Positions 43,855-52,447 of a stretch of 64,000 nucleotides of DNA are shown one piece after another. The position numbers and the translations under genes are program-made. The number at the start of each line of letters is the position of its first letter. Position 1 is the stretch's first letter. Source of the stretch: Saccharibacillus soli (lineage in GTDB: Bacteria > Bacillota > Bacilli > Paenibacillales > Paenibacillaceae); contig NIOB01000001.1 in assembly GCA_002189105.1 (NCBI GenBank), forward strand, positions 186,001-250,000, given 5' to 3'. The notes beneath the pieces were generated by a model that searched no databases, was not told where the DNA came from, and worked only from the letters and a program-made list of their open reading frames with translations.

Positions 43855-45009
43855 ATGTTAAATTTCGATCATGCGGCTTCCACTCCGGCTCACCCGGATG
43901 TGATTCGCACCGTCGCAGAAGTGATGGAGGCGCACAGCGGCAATCCGTCGTCCATCCATCGCAGCGGAGAGGCCGCTTCAAGACTGCTGGATCGCTCACG
44001 CGGCGTCTATGCAGCAGCACTTGGCGGGGTAAGGCAGCAGGAGATTGTCCTGACCTCCGGGGCGACAGAAAGCAATAATCTGGCAATCAAGGGCACCTTG
44101 CTCGGGCGAGGAGATGGCCGTAAACATATTGTGACCACGCAAATTGAGCATGCTTCCGTGACCGAAAGCTGTTTGCAGTTGGAACAGCTTGGCATGGAAA
44201 CGACTTTTGTACCGCCGGAAGCGGATGGAACGGTCTCTGCGGAAAAGGTGCTTGCCGCGCTGCGACCAGATACCGCTCTGGTGAGCATCATGCACGTGAA
44301 CAACGAAATGGGCGCCATCCAGCCTGTAGAGGAGATCGCCCAGCTGGTCAAGCAGCGCGATCCCAAGATTCTGGTGCACGTCGATGGGGTGCAGGGATTT
44401 GGTCGCGTCAAGCTTGAGCTGGCTTCATCGGCAATCGATCTGTACAGTCTCTCGGCGCACAAAGTCAGAGGGCCGCGCGGGGTCGGGGTGCTGTATGTAC
44501 GCAGTGGAGTGCGGCTGTTTCCGCTGTTGACGGGTGGAGGACAGGAGAGCGGGCTGCGTGCCGGGACCGAAAACCTGGCGGCGATTGTTGGAGCGGCCAA
44601 AGCTTTTCGGATGGCTGCGGAAGGACTGGAGCAGCGGGCGGCGAAGATGACGAAGCTGCGTCAGCTGCTGATCGCGGAGGTACGTCGGCATGATCGGTTG
44701 ATATTGACCGAGCCGCGTTTTCCTGCTCCACATATTGTGCATTTTACATTTCCGGGCTTGAAATCTCAGGTCATTCTGCATACGCTGGAGGAGCTGGGCG
44801 TATTGGTCTCGGCGCAATCGGCCTGTGCAGCCAAGACCGAGAAGCCAAGCCGGGTGTTAAGTGCGATGGGGCTAAGCCGCGAGCATGCAACATCCGGTAT
44901 TCGATTGAGCCTGGGTGACGAACATACTGAAGAAGACATTCGCCAGTTGGTGGATGCGCTGGATAAGGCGGTTGGCCTGTTGGCACCGCTTGAGGGGAGA
45001 AAGAGATAA
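43855..45009 (+). CDS. Cysteine desulfurase (NifS/IscS-like, NifZ type)
   Basis: 384 residues. A PLP enzyme that takes sulfur from cysteine as a persulfide. The PLP-binding lysine is in SLSAHKVRGPRGVG (about residue 205) and the persulfide Cys in SAQSACAAK (about 322). The N-terminus MLNFDHAASTPAH is typical. ATG 43855 has AAGAAGGG ten bases upstream; GTG 43831 would add eight residues. It lies three bases before thiI, the same pairing as B. subtilis nifZ-thiI, so it probably serves as the dedicated sulfur donor for tRNA 4-thiouridine. Confidence 0.93.
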   Translation: MLNFDHAASTPAHPDVIRTVAEVMEAHSGNPSSIHRSGEAASRLLDRSRGVYAAALGGVRQQEIVLTSGATESNNLAIKGTLLGRGDGRKHIVTTQIEHASVTESCLQLEQLGMETTFVPPEADGTVSAEKVLAALRPDTALVSIMHVNNEMGAIQPVEEIAQLVKQRDPKILVHVDGVQGFGRVKLELASSAIDLYSLSAHKVRGPRGVGVLYVRSGVRLFPLLTGGGQESGLRAGTENLAAIVGAAKAFRMAAEGLEQRAAKMTKLRQLLIAEVRRHDRLILTEPRFPAPHIVHFTFPGLKSQVILHTLEELGVLVSAQSACAAKTEKPSRVLSAMGLSREHATSGIRLSLGDEHTEEDIRQLVDALDKAVGLLAPLEGRKR

Positions 45010-45012
45010 CTC

Positions 45013-46254
45013 ATGAAGAAATACGATTACCTGCTGCTTCGTTTCGGCGAGGTCACACTAAAAGGGCGCAATCGTGCCCGTTTTGAAAAGTCGGCGGTGG
45101 AGCATGTCAGAGCGCTGCTTCGCCCTTATCCCGATGCGAAGATTCGCCGGGAATTTGGCCGTATCTATGTCGATCCAGGCAGTGAACGCGTAGAAACCCT
45201 GATCCCCATTTTGCAGAATGTATTTGGGATGACTTCGCTCAGTCCGGTACGCGCGGTTGCGCCGGAGTTGGACGAGATCGTACGAGCAGCCGGCGAATTG
45301 GTGGAAGCGATGGAGCTGAAGCAGGAGACGACATTCAAGACGAATGTACGCCGGGTCTGGAAGGACTTCCCCCATTCCTCGCAGGAAAGCAATCCGCTGA
45401 TCGCTTCGCCGCTGCTCAAGCAGTTCCCGCTGCTGAAAGTGGATATGCGCAGCCCGGAGTTGGAACTGAGAGTCGAGATCCGAGATAAAGCGGCTTATGT
45501 GTACGGAGAAGTGATTCCGGGTGTGGGCGGCTTCCCGCTGGGTACGAACGGCAAAGCGATGCTGCTGCTCTCGGGAGGCATTGACAGCCCGGTCGCCGGT
45601 TGGTCGGCGCTTCGCCGGGGGCTGGAGATTGAATGTGTACATTTCCACAGCTATCCGTTCACCAGTGAAAAGGCCAAAGAAAAAGTGATCGATCTGGCGC
45701 AGACGCTGGCGGAATATGCGGGCAAGGTAAGGCTGCATATCGTGCCATTCACGGAGGTGCAGACTTCATTCACGCAGATGGGGCAGGACAATCTGATGAT
45801 TACGCTGATGCGCCGGGCGATGCTGCGCATTGCTACGAACCTGGCAAATCGGGAAAAAGCGCTGGCGCTGGTGACCGGGGAGAGTCTTGGACAGGTAGCC
45901 AGTCAGACGCTGCCAAGCATGAATGTCATTGAACGGGCTACCGAGCTGCCGATTCTGCGTCCACTGGTGATGACCGACAAGGATGAGATCATTCGCCTGT
46001 CGCGCCAAATTGGAACTTATGAAACCTCCATTCTGCCTTATGAAGATTGCTGTACTTTATTTGTGCCCAAGTCGCCAACAACCAATCCCAATCTGCGGAT
46101 CGTTAACAAGATCGAAGCGGTCACGCCTCATCTGGATCGCCTGATTCTTGAGGCAACTGAAGGGACGGAGACGATCGAGCTGCTGGCAGGCGGTTCACGG
46201 CTGCGCCAGGAAGAGGCGGATGTACAGGCTGCGATCGATCCGGATTGGTTCTAG
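45013..46254 (+). CDS. thiI: tRNA 4-thiouridine synthase ThiI
   Basis: 413 residues. ThiI adenylates U8 of tRNA and inserts sulfur. The N-terminus is a ferredoxin-like and THUMP domain (to about residue 165); the PP-loop is LLLSGGIDSPVAGW (about 185). It has no C-terminal rhodanese domain, as is usual for Bacillales, which use the adjacent cysteine desulfurase instead. C-terminal blocks such as ILPYEDCCTLFVPKSP are typical. GAGGGGAG lies about 11 bases before the ATG. The three-base gap to the desulfurase gene shows an operon. Confidence 0.95.
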   Translation: MKKYDYLLLRFGEVTLKGRNRARFEKSAVEHVRALLRPYPDAKIRREFGRIYVDPGSERVETLIPILQNVFGMTSLSPVRAVAPELDEIVRAAGELVEAMELKQETTFKTNVRRVWKDFPHSSQESNPLIASPLLKQFPLLKVDMRSPELELRVEIRDKAAYVYGEVIPGVGGFPLGTNGKAMLLLSGGIDSPVAGWSALRRGLEIECVHFHSYPFTSEKAKEKVIDLAQTLAEYAGKVRLHIVPFTEVQTSFTQMGQDNLMITLMRRAMLRIATNLANREKALALVTGESLGQVASQTLPSMNVIERATELPILRPLVMTDKDEIIRLSRQIGTYETSILPYEDCCTLFVPKSPTTNPNLRIVNKIEAVTPHLDRLILEATEGTETIELLAGGSRLRQEEADVQAAIDPDWF

Positions 46255-46388
46255 ACCCGCGTCCCGAATTGGCCCACAAACTTTTGCCGAATCGCTGAAT
46301 GAAAAGTCGTGATGTTCCGATAAAAAGAACGACGGGAGATCCTGCCCACAAGCAGGACGACGCGAAAATTCCGCAAGGGGAGAATCGC

Positions 46389-46901
46389 ATGCCAAATAAC
46401 AACAAAAAAGCGGTTGGCATCTTTATTCTGACCGCGGGACTTATCATTCTCCTTGGACAATGGGGAGTCTTCGCTTTTCTGGGACGGGTATTCTGGCCGC
46501 TGCTCATCCTGCTGCCGGGCGTCGCGCTGCATCTGGCTGTTGTCGCTCGTACACTTCCGGCCTGGGCACTGGTTCCGGGTGGAACATTGACGGTGTACGG
46601 AATTGTATTCTCTCTGCTGAATACATGGGGATTTGGTTTGTTTGAGGTGCTGTGGCCTGCTTTTCTGCTGGGGCCAGGCATAGGTCTGTACGAATATGAA
46701 CTGCTGTCGGGAGAGCGTTCCAAAAGTCTCTATTATGCGGCATTGGGGCTGATTGGGCTTTCGATCGTGCTGTTTATTTTCAGTCTGCTTGGCCCTTTTT
46801 TCCTCTACGCGCTATCTATTCTGCTGATTCTGTCCGGAGCGTGGCTGGTGTTCTGGCCGGAATCGAAGATCGGCAAACGGAGCGGATGGCGTAAAATGTA
46901 A
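46389..46901 (+). CDS. Multi-pass membrane protein of unknown function
   Basis: 170 residues, five or so membrane helices (first at about 9-27, KAVGIFILTAGLIILLGQWG) and a basic C-terminus. The pattern of short loops and FWPLLILLPG resembles the transmembrane half of LiaF/DUF5668-type proteins (FWPLILIxxG), but no cytoplasmic domain is present. AAGGGGAG precedes the ATG at 46389; an earlier in-frame start at 46299 has no binding site. It lies 134 bases after thiI. Function is not inferred beyond membrane location. Confidence 0.75.
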   Translation: MPNNNKKAVGIFILTAGLIILLGQWGVFAFLGRVFWPLLILLPGVALHLAVVARTLPAWALVPGGTLTVYGIVFSLLNTWGFGLFEVLWPAFLLGPGIGLYEYELLSGERSKSLYYAALGLIGLSIVLFIFSLLGPFFLYALSILLILSGAWLVFWPESKIGKRSGWRKM

Positions 46902-46907
46902 AAAGGC

Positions 46908-46935
46908 TTGAAATTTCATGAAAATCGTGTATAAT
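46908..46935 (+). promoter_or_regulatory. Promoter for typA
   Basis: TTGAAA (46908-46913) and perfect TATAAT (46930-46935), 16-base spacer, right after the preceding gene's stop; leader of about 100 bases. Confidence 0.8.
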
Positions 46936-47039
46936 CAAAGGGATTGTGGAGCGTCGGCGGGTTTGCCGGACGCTTCTTTTGTGAGAAACGTAAGCATCCG
47001 TTTTTTAACATTTTTAATAGAGAAGGGAACATTCCATTC

Positions 47040-48881
47040 ATGCACTCTAGAGAACAAATTCGCAATATCGCGATTATCGCTCACGTCGATCACGGTAAAA
47101 CCACGCTGGTTGACAAGCTGCTGCAGCAGTCCGGTATCTTCCGTGAGCACGAACATGTGCAGGAACGCGCCATGGACTCCAACGATCTCGAAAGAGAACG
47201 CGGCATCACCATTCTGGCGAAAAATACAGCGATTACTTATAAAGATTACCTGATTAATATCGTGGATACACCGGGACACGCCGATTTCGGCGGCGAAGTG
47301 GAACGGATTATGAAGATGGTTGATGGCGTACTGCTGGTTGTCGATGCTTACGAAGGCTGCATGCCGCAGACTCGTTTCGTACTCGGCAAAGCGCTGGCGC
47401 ACAACCTGACGCCAATCGTGGTCGTGAATAAGATCGACCGTCCAGCCGCTCGTCCGGCTGAAGTTATTGATGAAGTGCTGGACCTGTTCATTGAACTGGG
47501 CGCCAACGATCATCAGCTCGACTTCCCGGTCGTGTACGCTTCCGCACTCAACGGTACATCGAGTCTGGATGCCGAAAAACAAGATGACAACATGCAGGCG
47601 ATGTACGACACCATCATCGAGAACATTCCGGCTCCAACAGAAAGCACAGAAGAGCCGCTGCAATTCCTCGTGACGCTGATGGACTACAACGAATACCTGG
47701 GACGTATCGCAATCGGTCGCGTAAACCGTGGAATCATCCGCCAAGGACAATCCGTTGCGGTCATGACGCGTGAAGGTGGTATGAAGCAGGCACGGATCGA
47801 GAAGCTGTTTGGCTTCCAGGGTCTGAAGCGCATTGAGACGGAACAAGCTGGCGCAGGCGACATCATCGCCATCGCAGGGATCAAGGACATCAACATTGGT
47901 GAGACCATTGCTGATCCACAGAATCCAGAAGCTCTGCCGGTTCTCAAGATCGACGAGCCTACGCTGCAAATGACTTTCCTCGTCAACAACAGTCCGTTTG
48001 CAGGTCGTGAAGGCAAATGGGTCACTTCCCGTAAGTTGCGCGATCGTCTGTTCAACGAGCTGGAAACAGACGTCAGCCTTCGCGTAGAAGAAACCGACAG
48101 CCCGGACGCGTTTGTCGTATCGGGACGCGGCGAGCTGCATCTGGGGATTCTGATTGAGAACATGCGTCGTGAAGGTTACGAACTGCAAGTTTCCAAACCG
48201 GAAGTTATCGTTCGTGAAGTCGATGGCAAGAAAATGGAGCCAATCGAACGCCTGTTGATCGACGTACCGGAAGAAAGCATGGGCGCCGTTATGGAGAGCC
48301 TGGGTATGCGTAAAGCCGAAATGGTGAACATGATTAACAACGGTACAGGCCAAGTTCGTCTGGAGTTCCTGATTCCGGCACGCGGTCTGATCGGCTACCG
48401 TACGAACTTCCTGACCCTGACTCGTGGCTATGGCGTCATGAACCACGCGTTTGACAGCTACGGCCCGCTGATCGGCGGACAAGTGGGTGGACGTCACCAG
48501 GGCGTACTGGTTTCGACAGAAAACGGCAACGCAACCCTGTACGGCATCCTGGGCGTTGAAGACCGCGGTACATTGTTCGTTGAACCGGGTGCAGAAGTAT
48601 ACGAAGGCATGATCGTGGGCGAGCACACGCGCGACAACGACATCGTCGTGAACATCTGCAAAGAAAAACAGCTGACCAACGTGCGTTCCGCAACCAAAGA
48701 CGACACCGTCAAAATGAAGACGCCACGTCTGTTCTCGTTGGAGCAAGCGCTGGAATATTTGAACGACGACGAATATTGCGAAATTACGCCTAAGAACGTT
48801 CGTCTGCGCAAGAAGATCCTGCAAAAAGGTGAGCGCGAGCGTGCGGAGAAGCAGCGTAAACAAGCGCAAGCCAACGCGTAA
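47040..48881 (+). CDS. typA: Translational GTPase TypA/BipA
   Basis: 613 residues, as in the family. TypA is an EF-G-like ribosomal GTPase linked to stress and cold adaptation and to 50S assembly. G1 [15 protein letters not shown], the switch [12 protein letters not shown]3 [11 protein letters not shown] and G4 VVNKIDRP are present; the C-terminal TypA-specific domain contains [15 protein letters not shown] 47040 is chosen for [21 protein letters not shown] (partly quoted), with AGAAGGGA upstream. Codon use is strongly biased toward high-expression codons compared with its neighbours. Two hairpins follow. Confidence 0.97.
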   Translation: MHSREQIRNIAIIAHVDHGKTTLVDKLLQQSGIFREHEHVQERAMDSNDLERERGITILAKNTAITYKDYLINIVDTPGHADFGGEVERIMKMVDGVLLVVDAYEGCMPQTRFVLGKALAHNLTPIVVVNKIDRPAARPAEVIDEVLDLFIELGANDHQLDFPVVYASALNGTSSLDAEKQDDNMQAMYDTIIENIPAPTESTEEPLQFLVTLMDYNEYLGRIAIGRVNRGIIRQGQSVAVMTREGGMKQARIEKLFGFQGLKRIETEQAGAGDIIAIAGIKDINIGETIADPQNPEALPVLKIDEPTLQMTFLVNNSPFAGREGKWVTSRKLRDRLFNELETDVSLRVEETDSPDAFVVSGRGELHLGILIENMRREGYELQVSKPEVIVREVDGKKMEPIERLLIDVPEESMGAVMESLGMRKAEMVNMINNGTGQVRLEFLIPARGLIGYRTNFLTLTRGYGVMNHAFDSYGPLIGGQVGGRHQGVLVSTENGNATLYGILGVEDRGTLFVEPGAEVYEGMIVGEHTRDNDIVVNICKEKQLTNVRSATKDDTVKMKTPRLFSLEQALEYLNDDEYCEITPKNVRLRKKILQKGERERAEKQRKQAQANA

Positions 48882-48925
48882 ATCTCGTTTTTTAAGCAAG
48901 CAATCGGTAACTTTTCCCGTGCTGA

Positions 48926-48949
48926 CAGCGTCTTAGATAGAAGACGCTG
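48926..48949 (+). other. Perfect hairpin after typA
   Basis: CAGCGTCTT / AAGACGCTG with a 6-base loop and no T run; the terminator follows 14 bases later. Possibly a 3'-end stability element. Confidence 0.6.
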
Positions 48950-48962
48950 GTTGGCTGCGGCG

Positions 48963-49002
48963 AACGGGGTCCGCCGCCGGGGGGCGCGGACCCCGTTTTT
49001 AT
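48963..49002 (+). terminator. Rho-independent terminator after typA
   Basis: AACGGGGTCCGC pairs with GCGGACCCCGTT around an 11-base GC-rich loop, then TTTTT. Confidence 0.9.
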
Positions 49003-49069
49003 TTGTGCGGGAGAGCAGATTCATTTATTTTTCGCATGGAGCGTACACAGAGAAGGAGCTGGATCGAAC

Positions 49070-50233
49070 ATGAGCAGTACAAAAGGCGGCGGTCTGCCGC
49101 CGCGTTCGGGTGCGGCGCGAGGTCGCACGACTGGAGCTTCCGGCGGAGCCGGGGGCGCCGCTGGCGGAAATGGAGCAGCTGGAGGTGCGGGCGGAAGCGG
49201 AGGCCGGCGCCCTGCAAATGCAGGCGGTCGCAAGAAAAGCGGCGCCAAACGCTTCTGGACGATCTTGGTGATTCTCTTGATTCTGGCGGTCATCGGAATC
49301 GGAATCTATGTAGGTATGATCTACCAGAAATCAAAAGCCATCGGTACGGCAGGCGAACCGGTCAGACCGGCGGATACCCAGCCGATTGCCATGGCGCTGC
49401 TGGGCACGGATTTCCGTCAGGAGACCAACACCAATCTGACCGATGTGGTCATGGTCGTGGCGATGAATCCCAAGACGGATACAGCGACTGTTGTATCGCT
49501 GCCGCGAGATGGACGCTTTGAACTCGATGGATACAAGGTTCGGAAGGTCAATGCGTATTACCCCAAGTTTCTGTCGGATGAGAAAAAAGGCGGCGACAGT
49601 GCCAAAGATGAAATGAAAAAGATGCTCGGCAAATATTTTGGCGTCTCCATTGATTATGCAACGGTTGTCAACTTCAACACGGTCAAAGACGTGGTTGACG
49701 CTGTAGGCGGCGTGGAAGTGAATGTCGATCAGAACATGTGTTACAAGACGGAAGCCGATGGCACCGACATTGATCTGCAAAAAGGGCTCCAGACGCTCGA
49801 TGGCAAGCAGGCGCTTGGCTTTGTCCGTTATCGCCATACGACCAATACCTTGACCATGAGCGGCAAAGATCTGTGCGCAGGCAACAAGACGCCGGAATCC
49901 AGCGACCTGGATCGCAACAAACGTCAGCAGGAGCTGATCGCGTCGATTCTGGAGAAGCTCAAGTCCTTCAACGCCGTGACCAAAGCGGGTTCGTTGATCG
50001 ATGCAGTCGCCAAAAACATGGATACCGATCTGGAAAACAAACAAGTGATGAACCTCGTCCGCACGTATTGGGACATCCCTAAGGAAAACATCACCTACAA
50101 GCAGGTCACCGGGCCGTGGAGCCGAAAGACCGGATTTGTGGATATGAAGAAGGATGAGCTTGAGGCTGCCAAGCAGGCGCTTCAGGATGAGTTGGCAGGC
50201 CGGCATCAGCCCACGACACCTGCTGCTCCCTGA
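49070..50233 (+). CDS. LytR-CpsA-Psr (LCP) family wall-polymer ligase
   Basis: 387 residues. LCP enzymes attach teichoic acids or other polymers to peptidoglycan at the outer membrane face. An N-terminal cytoplasmic stretch of about 55 residues is nearly all Gly, Ala, Arg and Ser (GGAGGAAGGNGAAGGAGGSG), followed by one membrane helix (about 62-84) and the LCP domain: ALLGTDFR, VVSLPRDGRFEL (catalytic Arg region), KVNAYYPKF, VVDAVGGVEVNV and GKQALGFVRYRH. AAGGAG precedes the ATG. The Gly-rich leader is coded by very GC-rich DNA and is longer than in most LCP proteins I know. Confidence 0.92.
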   Translation: MSSTKGGGLPPRSGAARGRTTGASGGAGGAAGGNGAAGGAGGSGGRRPANAGGRKKSGAKRFWTILVILLILAVIGIGIYVGMIYQKSKAIGTAGEPVRPADTQPIAMALLGTDFRQETNTNLTDVVMVVAMNPKTDTATVVSLPRDGRFELDGYKVRKVNAYYPKFLSDEKKGGDSAKDEMKKMLGKYFGVSIDYATVVNFNTVKDVVDAVGGVEVNVDQNMCYKTEADGTDIDLQKGLQTLDGKQALGFVRYRHTTNTLTMSGKDLCAGNKTPESSDLDRNKRQQELIASILEKLKSFNAVTKAGSLIDAVAKNMDTDLENKQVMNLVRTYWDIPKENITYKQVTGPWSRKTGFVDMKKDELEAAKQALQDELAGRHQPTTPAAP

Positions 50234-50260
50234 AGCGGAAATCCCGCAGCGCTGAATCGA

Positions 50261-50290
50261 TTGAATGACCATTTCGGAGTATGATATAAT
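50261..50290 (+). promoter_or_regulatory. Promoter for the flavin-fold protein gene
   Basis: TTGAAT (50261-50266) and perfect TATAAT (50285-50290), 18-base spacer, 60 bases before the start. Confidence 0.75.
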
Positions 50291-50350
50291 CAAAGCAGCT
50301 TCATTCCTGAATCAAGATCTCGATCAGACGCCGTATTAGGAGGCCATGTG

Positions 50351-50803
50351 ATGTCCGAAGCCGTTACGCAAATGACCGAATCCCTATTCATTCAGCTTCA
50401 GAGCGAGACGTTTGCCCTGTTGGCTACCGTTGATGCCGAGACCCAGGGTCCGACTTCGACAACCATTTCCTGGCTGTATGCTGTCAATCCGGGCACGCTT
50501 CGTTTTGCGGTCGATCACCGCTCGCGTCTGGTGCGTAACATGCTGAATAATCCCAAAGTGACCCTCACGATTTTTGGGGGCGAGAAGGTGTATGCCATTA
50601 ATGGAACCGCACGCGTTGTGCAGGACCCGCTGCGCGATGTTCCGTTCCGCATGTGCTGTTTCGACGTTGAGGTCGAGGCGGTTCGCAATGCGCTGTTTTA
50701 TGGAGCCCATCTGTCTTCTCCGCCTCAATATAGCCGTACTCTCGATCTTCAGGCTGCCGAATTTCTCGACAGCCAGGTGATGAGTGCAATGAAAAAAGCC
50801 TAG
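50351..50803 (+). CDS. Pyridoxamine 5'-phosphate oxidase-like (split-barrel flavin-fold) protein
   Basis: 150 residues. The FMN-binding split-barrel pattern is visible: FALLATVDAETQGPTSTTISWL, LRFAVDHRSRLVRNMLNN and VTLTIFGGEKVYAINGTARV (each partly quoted). Proteins of this group bind FMN, F420 or heme; a true PNPOx would need a longer C-terminus, so the substrate is open. Start choice: ATG 50351 has AGGAGG eight bases upstream; GTG 50348 is adjacent. The stop codon lies inside the hairpin of its own terminator. Confidence 0.82.
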   Translation: MSEAVTQMTESLFIQLQSETFALLATVDAETQGPTSTTISWLYAVNPGTLRFAVDHRSRLVRNMLNNPKVTLTIFGGEKVYAINGTARVVQDPLRDVPFRMCCFDVEVEAVRNALFYGAHLSSPPQYSRTLDLQAAEFLDSQVMSAMKKA

Positions 50804-50828
50804 CGGCTCGCCGCGGGCTTTTTTTGCT
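50793..50828 (+). terminator. Terminator overlapping the gene end
   Basis: AAAAGCC ... GCGGC TCG CCGC GGGCTTTTTTT: the left arm includes the last codons and the stop of the preceding gene. Confidence 0.85.
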
Positions 50829-50955
50829 CCTATTCCTGTCCGATCTGTGAGAGGAGGTGGTGGACGATTTCGATCGGCGCCGTCCGAATCGTGGCGCAGA
50901 TGCGCCAGTCTCGGAGACGGCATGCGGTTCCATTAAGCCTCGGGAGGGATTTTTC

Positions 50956-52293
50956 GTGAAAAAACTCTTTGTGCTCGATACCAACGTCCTGCTGCACGAT
51001 CCCCGTTCCATTTTTTCGTTCCAGGAGCATGAAGTAGTCATTCCGGCTGCCGTGCTGGAAGAGATTGACTCGAAGAAGAGGCTGGCCGACGAGATCGGAC
51101 GCAATGCCCGCAGCGTATCGCGGGAGCTAGACGCTCTGCGGGAACGCGGGCATCTGCATGACGGGGTAGCGCTCGAATCAGGCGGCGTCCTGCGAGTGGA
51201 GCTTAACCACCGCAGTTTCCAGAGCATGCAGGATCTATTTGGTGAAATGACCAACGATAACCGTATTCTGGCGGTTGCGCTGAATTATCATAAGGAACAG
51301 CAGGAGCTGGCAGAAGACGAAGCCAAGCAGGTCGTGATGGTCAGCAAGGACGTGCTGGTACGCGTCAAGGCGGATGTGCTGGGACTGGTCGCACAGGATT
51401 ATATGACCGATCGAGCCGCAGATCCGGATTCGCTATACCCCGGTTATGTCACGCTGCTGGTGCCGTACGAGATTGTGGATCGCTTCTATAGAGACAAGTA
51501 TATTTTTGTCTCGGATATTGGAGGAGCGGCCGAGCAATTATATCCGAATGAATTTGCCATTCTAAGGGATGAAAGTGGCAGCAAGTCCGCGCTGGTGAAG
51601 CTGAATGCGGAAGCTAAACGTCTTGAACCGCTGTTCCAGGGACATGATCCGGTCTGGGGAATCATGGCTCGCAACGCTCAACAACGAATGGCGCTGGAGC
51701 TGCTGCTGTCGGATGATATTCCTCTGGTGACAATCACGGGCAAAGCCGGTACGGGCAAGACGCTGCTTGCCCTGGCCGCCGGTTTGATGAAAGTAGAAGA
51801 TGATCGCAAATACAAGAAGCTGCTGGTGGCGCGGCCGGTCGTTCCAATGGGCAAAGATATTGGATACCTGCCCGGGGAGAAAGAAGAGAAGCTTCGTCCG
51901 TGGATGCAGCCAATCTATGACAATCTCGAATTCCTGTTTGATACCAAGAGTGCAGGCGACATCGACAAGATTCTGATGGGGCTGGGCAGCATCCAGGTGG
52001 AGGCACTGACGTATATTCGCGGTCGTTCAATTCCTTCGCAGTTCATCATTATTGACGAAGCGCAGAATCTGTCGAGACACGAAGTAAAGACCATCATCTC
52101 CCGTGCGGGTGAAGGTAGCAAGATGATTCTGGTCGGGGACCCCGATCAGATCGACCATCCGTACCTCGATGCAGCAAGTAATGGTCTGACTTATGTAGTC
52201 GAACAATTCAAATCACAGAAGCTGGCCGGGCACATCCATTTGGAAAAAGGAGAACGTTCCAAGCTGGCTCAATTGGCGGCAGATTTGCTGTAA
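50956..52293 (+). CDS. PIN-domain PhoH-type ATPase (YlaK-like, PhoH2)
   Basis: 445 residues, near B. subtilis YlaK (442). The N-terminal PIN nuclease domain begins KKLFVLDTNVLLHDP (catalytic Asp) with EEIDSKKR and further acidic residues; the C-terminal PhoH ATPase has ITGKAGTGKTLLALAAG (about 260) and IIIDEAQNLSRHEVKTI (about 360). PhoH2 proteins of this layout act as RNA helicase-RNases in mycobacteria. GTG 50956 has GGGAGGG eight bases upstream; the open frame reaches further back without family similarity. Monocistronic by its flanking terminators. Confidence 0.92.
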   Translation: MKKLFVLDTNVLLHDPRSIFSFQEHEVVIPAAVLEEIDSKKRLADEIGRNARSVSRELDALRERGHLHDGVALESGGVLRVELNHRSFQSMQDLFGEMTNDNRILAVALNYHKEQQELAEDEAKQVVMVSKDVLVRVKADVLGLVAQDYMTDRAADPDSLYPGYVTLLVPYEIVDRFYRDKYIFVSDIGGAAEQLYPNEFAILRDESGSKSALVKLNAEAKRLEPLFQGHDPVWGIMARNAQQRMALELLLSDDIPLVTITGKAGTGKTLLALAAGLMKVEDDRKYKKLLVARPVVPMGKDIGYLPGEKEEKLRPWMQPIYDNLEFLFDTKSAGDIDKILMGLGSIQVEALTYIRGRSIPSQFIIIDEAQNLSRHEVKTIISRAGEGSKMILVGDPDQIDHPYLDAASNGLTYVVEQFKSQKLAGHIHLEKGERSKLAQLAADLL

Positions 52294-52355
52294 GAAGTTC
52301 GTGACTGCTGCCGATCAAAAAGCAGTTCACCCAAGCCAATATGCAATCAAAAAGG

Positions 52356-52391
52356 AAAGAATCCGGGTTTTGCTACCGGATTCTTTTTTTG
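52356..52391 (+). terminator. Rho-independent terminator
   Basis: AAAGAATCCGG pairs with CCGGATTCTTT, a 9-base loop, then seven or more T. Confidence 0.93.
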
Positions 52392-52418
52392 GTTGGAAAA
52401 AGGATCGTTTGGTACAAT
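52389..52418 (+). promoter_or_regulatory. Possible promoter for the solute-binding protein gene
   Basis: TTGGTT (52389-52394) and TACAAT (52413-52418), 18-base spacer; the -35 box overlaps the end of the preceding terminator's T run. Confidence 0.5.
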
Positions 52419-52447
52419 GGGGAAATCAGGGAACGGAGGGGAATGAC

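Noticed and set aside
46935-48899. A 654-codon open frame antisense to typA
   Set aside because: It mirrors the high-bias codons of typA, has no ribosome binding site or protein-like domains, and typA is certain. Similar long antisense frames lie over addB (7513-9153) and glyS (32484-34475).
50348-52293. A toxin-antitoxin pair built from the PIN domain gene
   Set aside because: The PIN domain is fused to a PhoH ATPase of YlaK length and no small antitoxin gene adjoins it.
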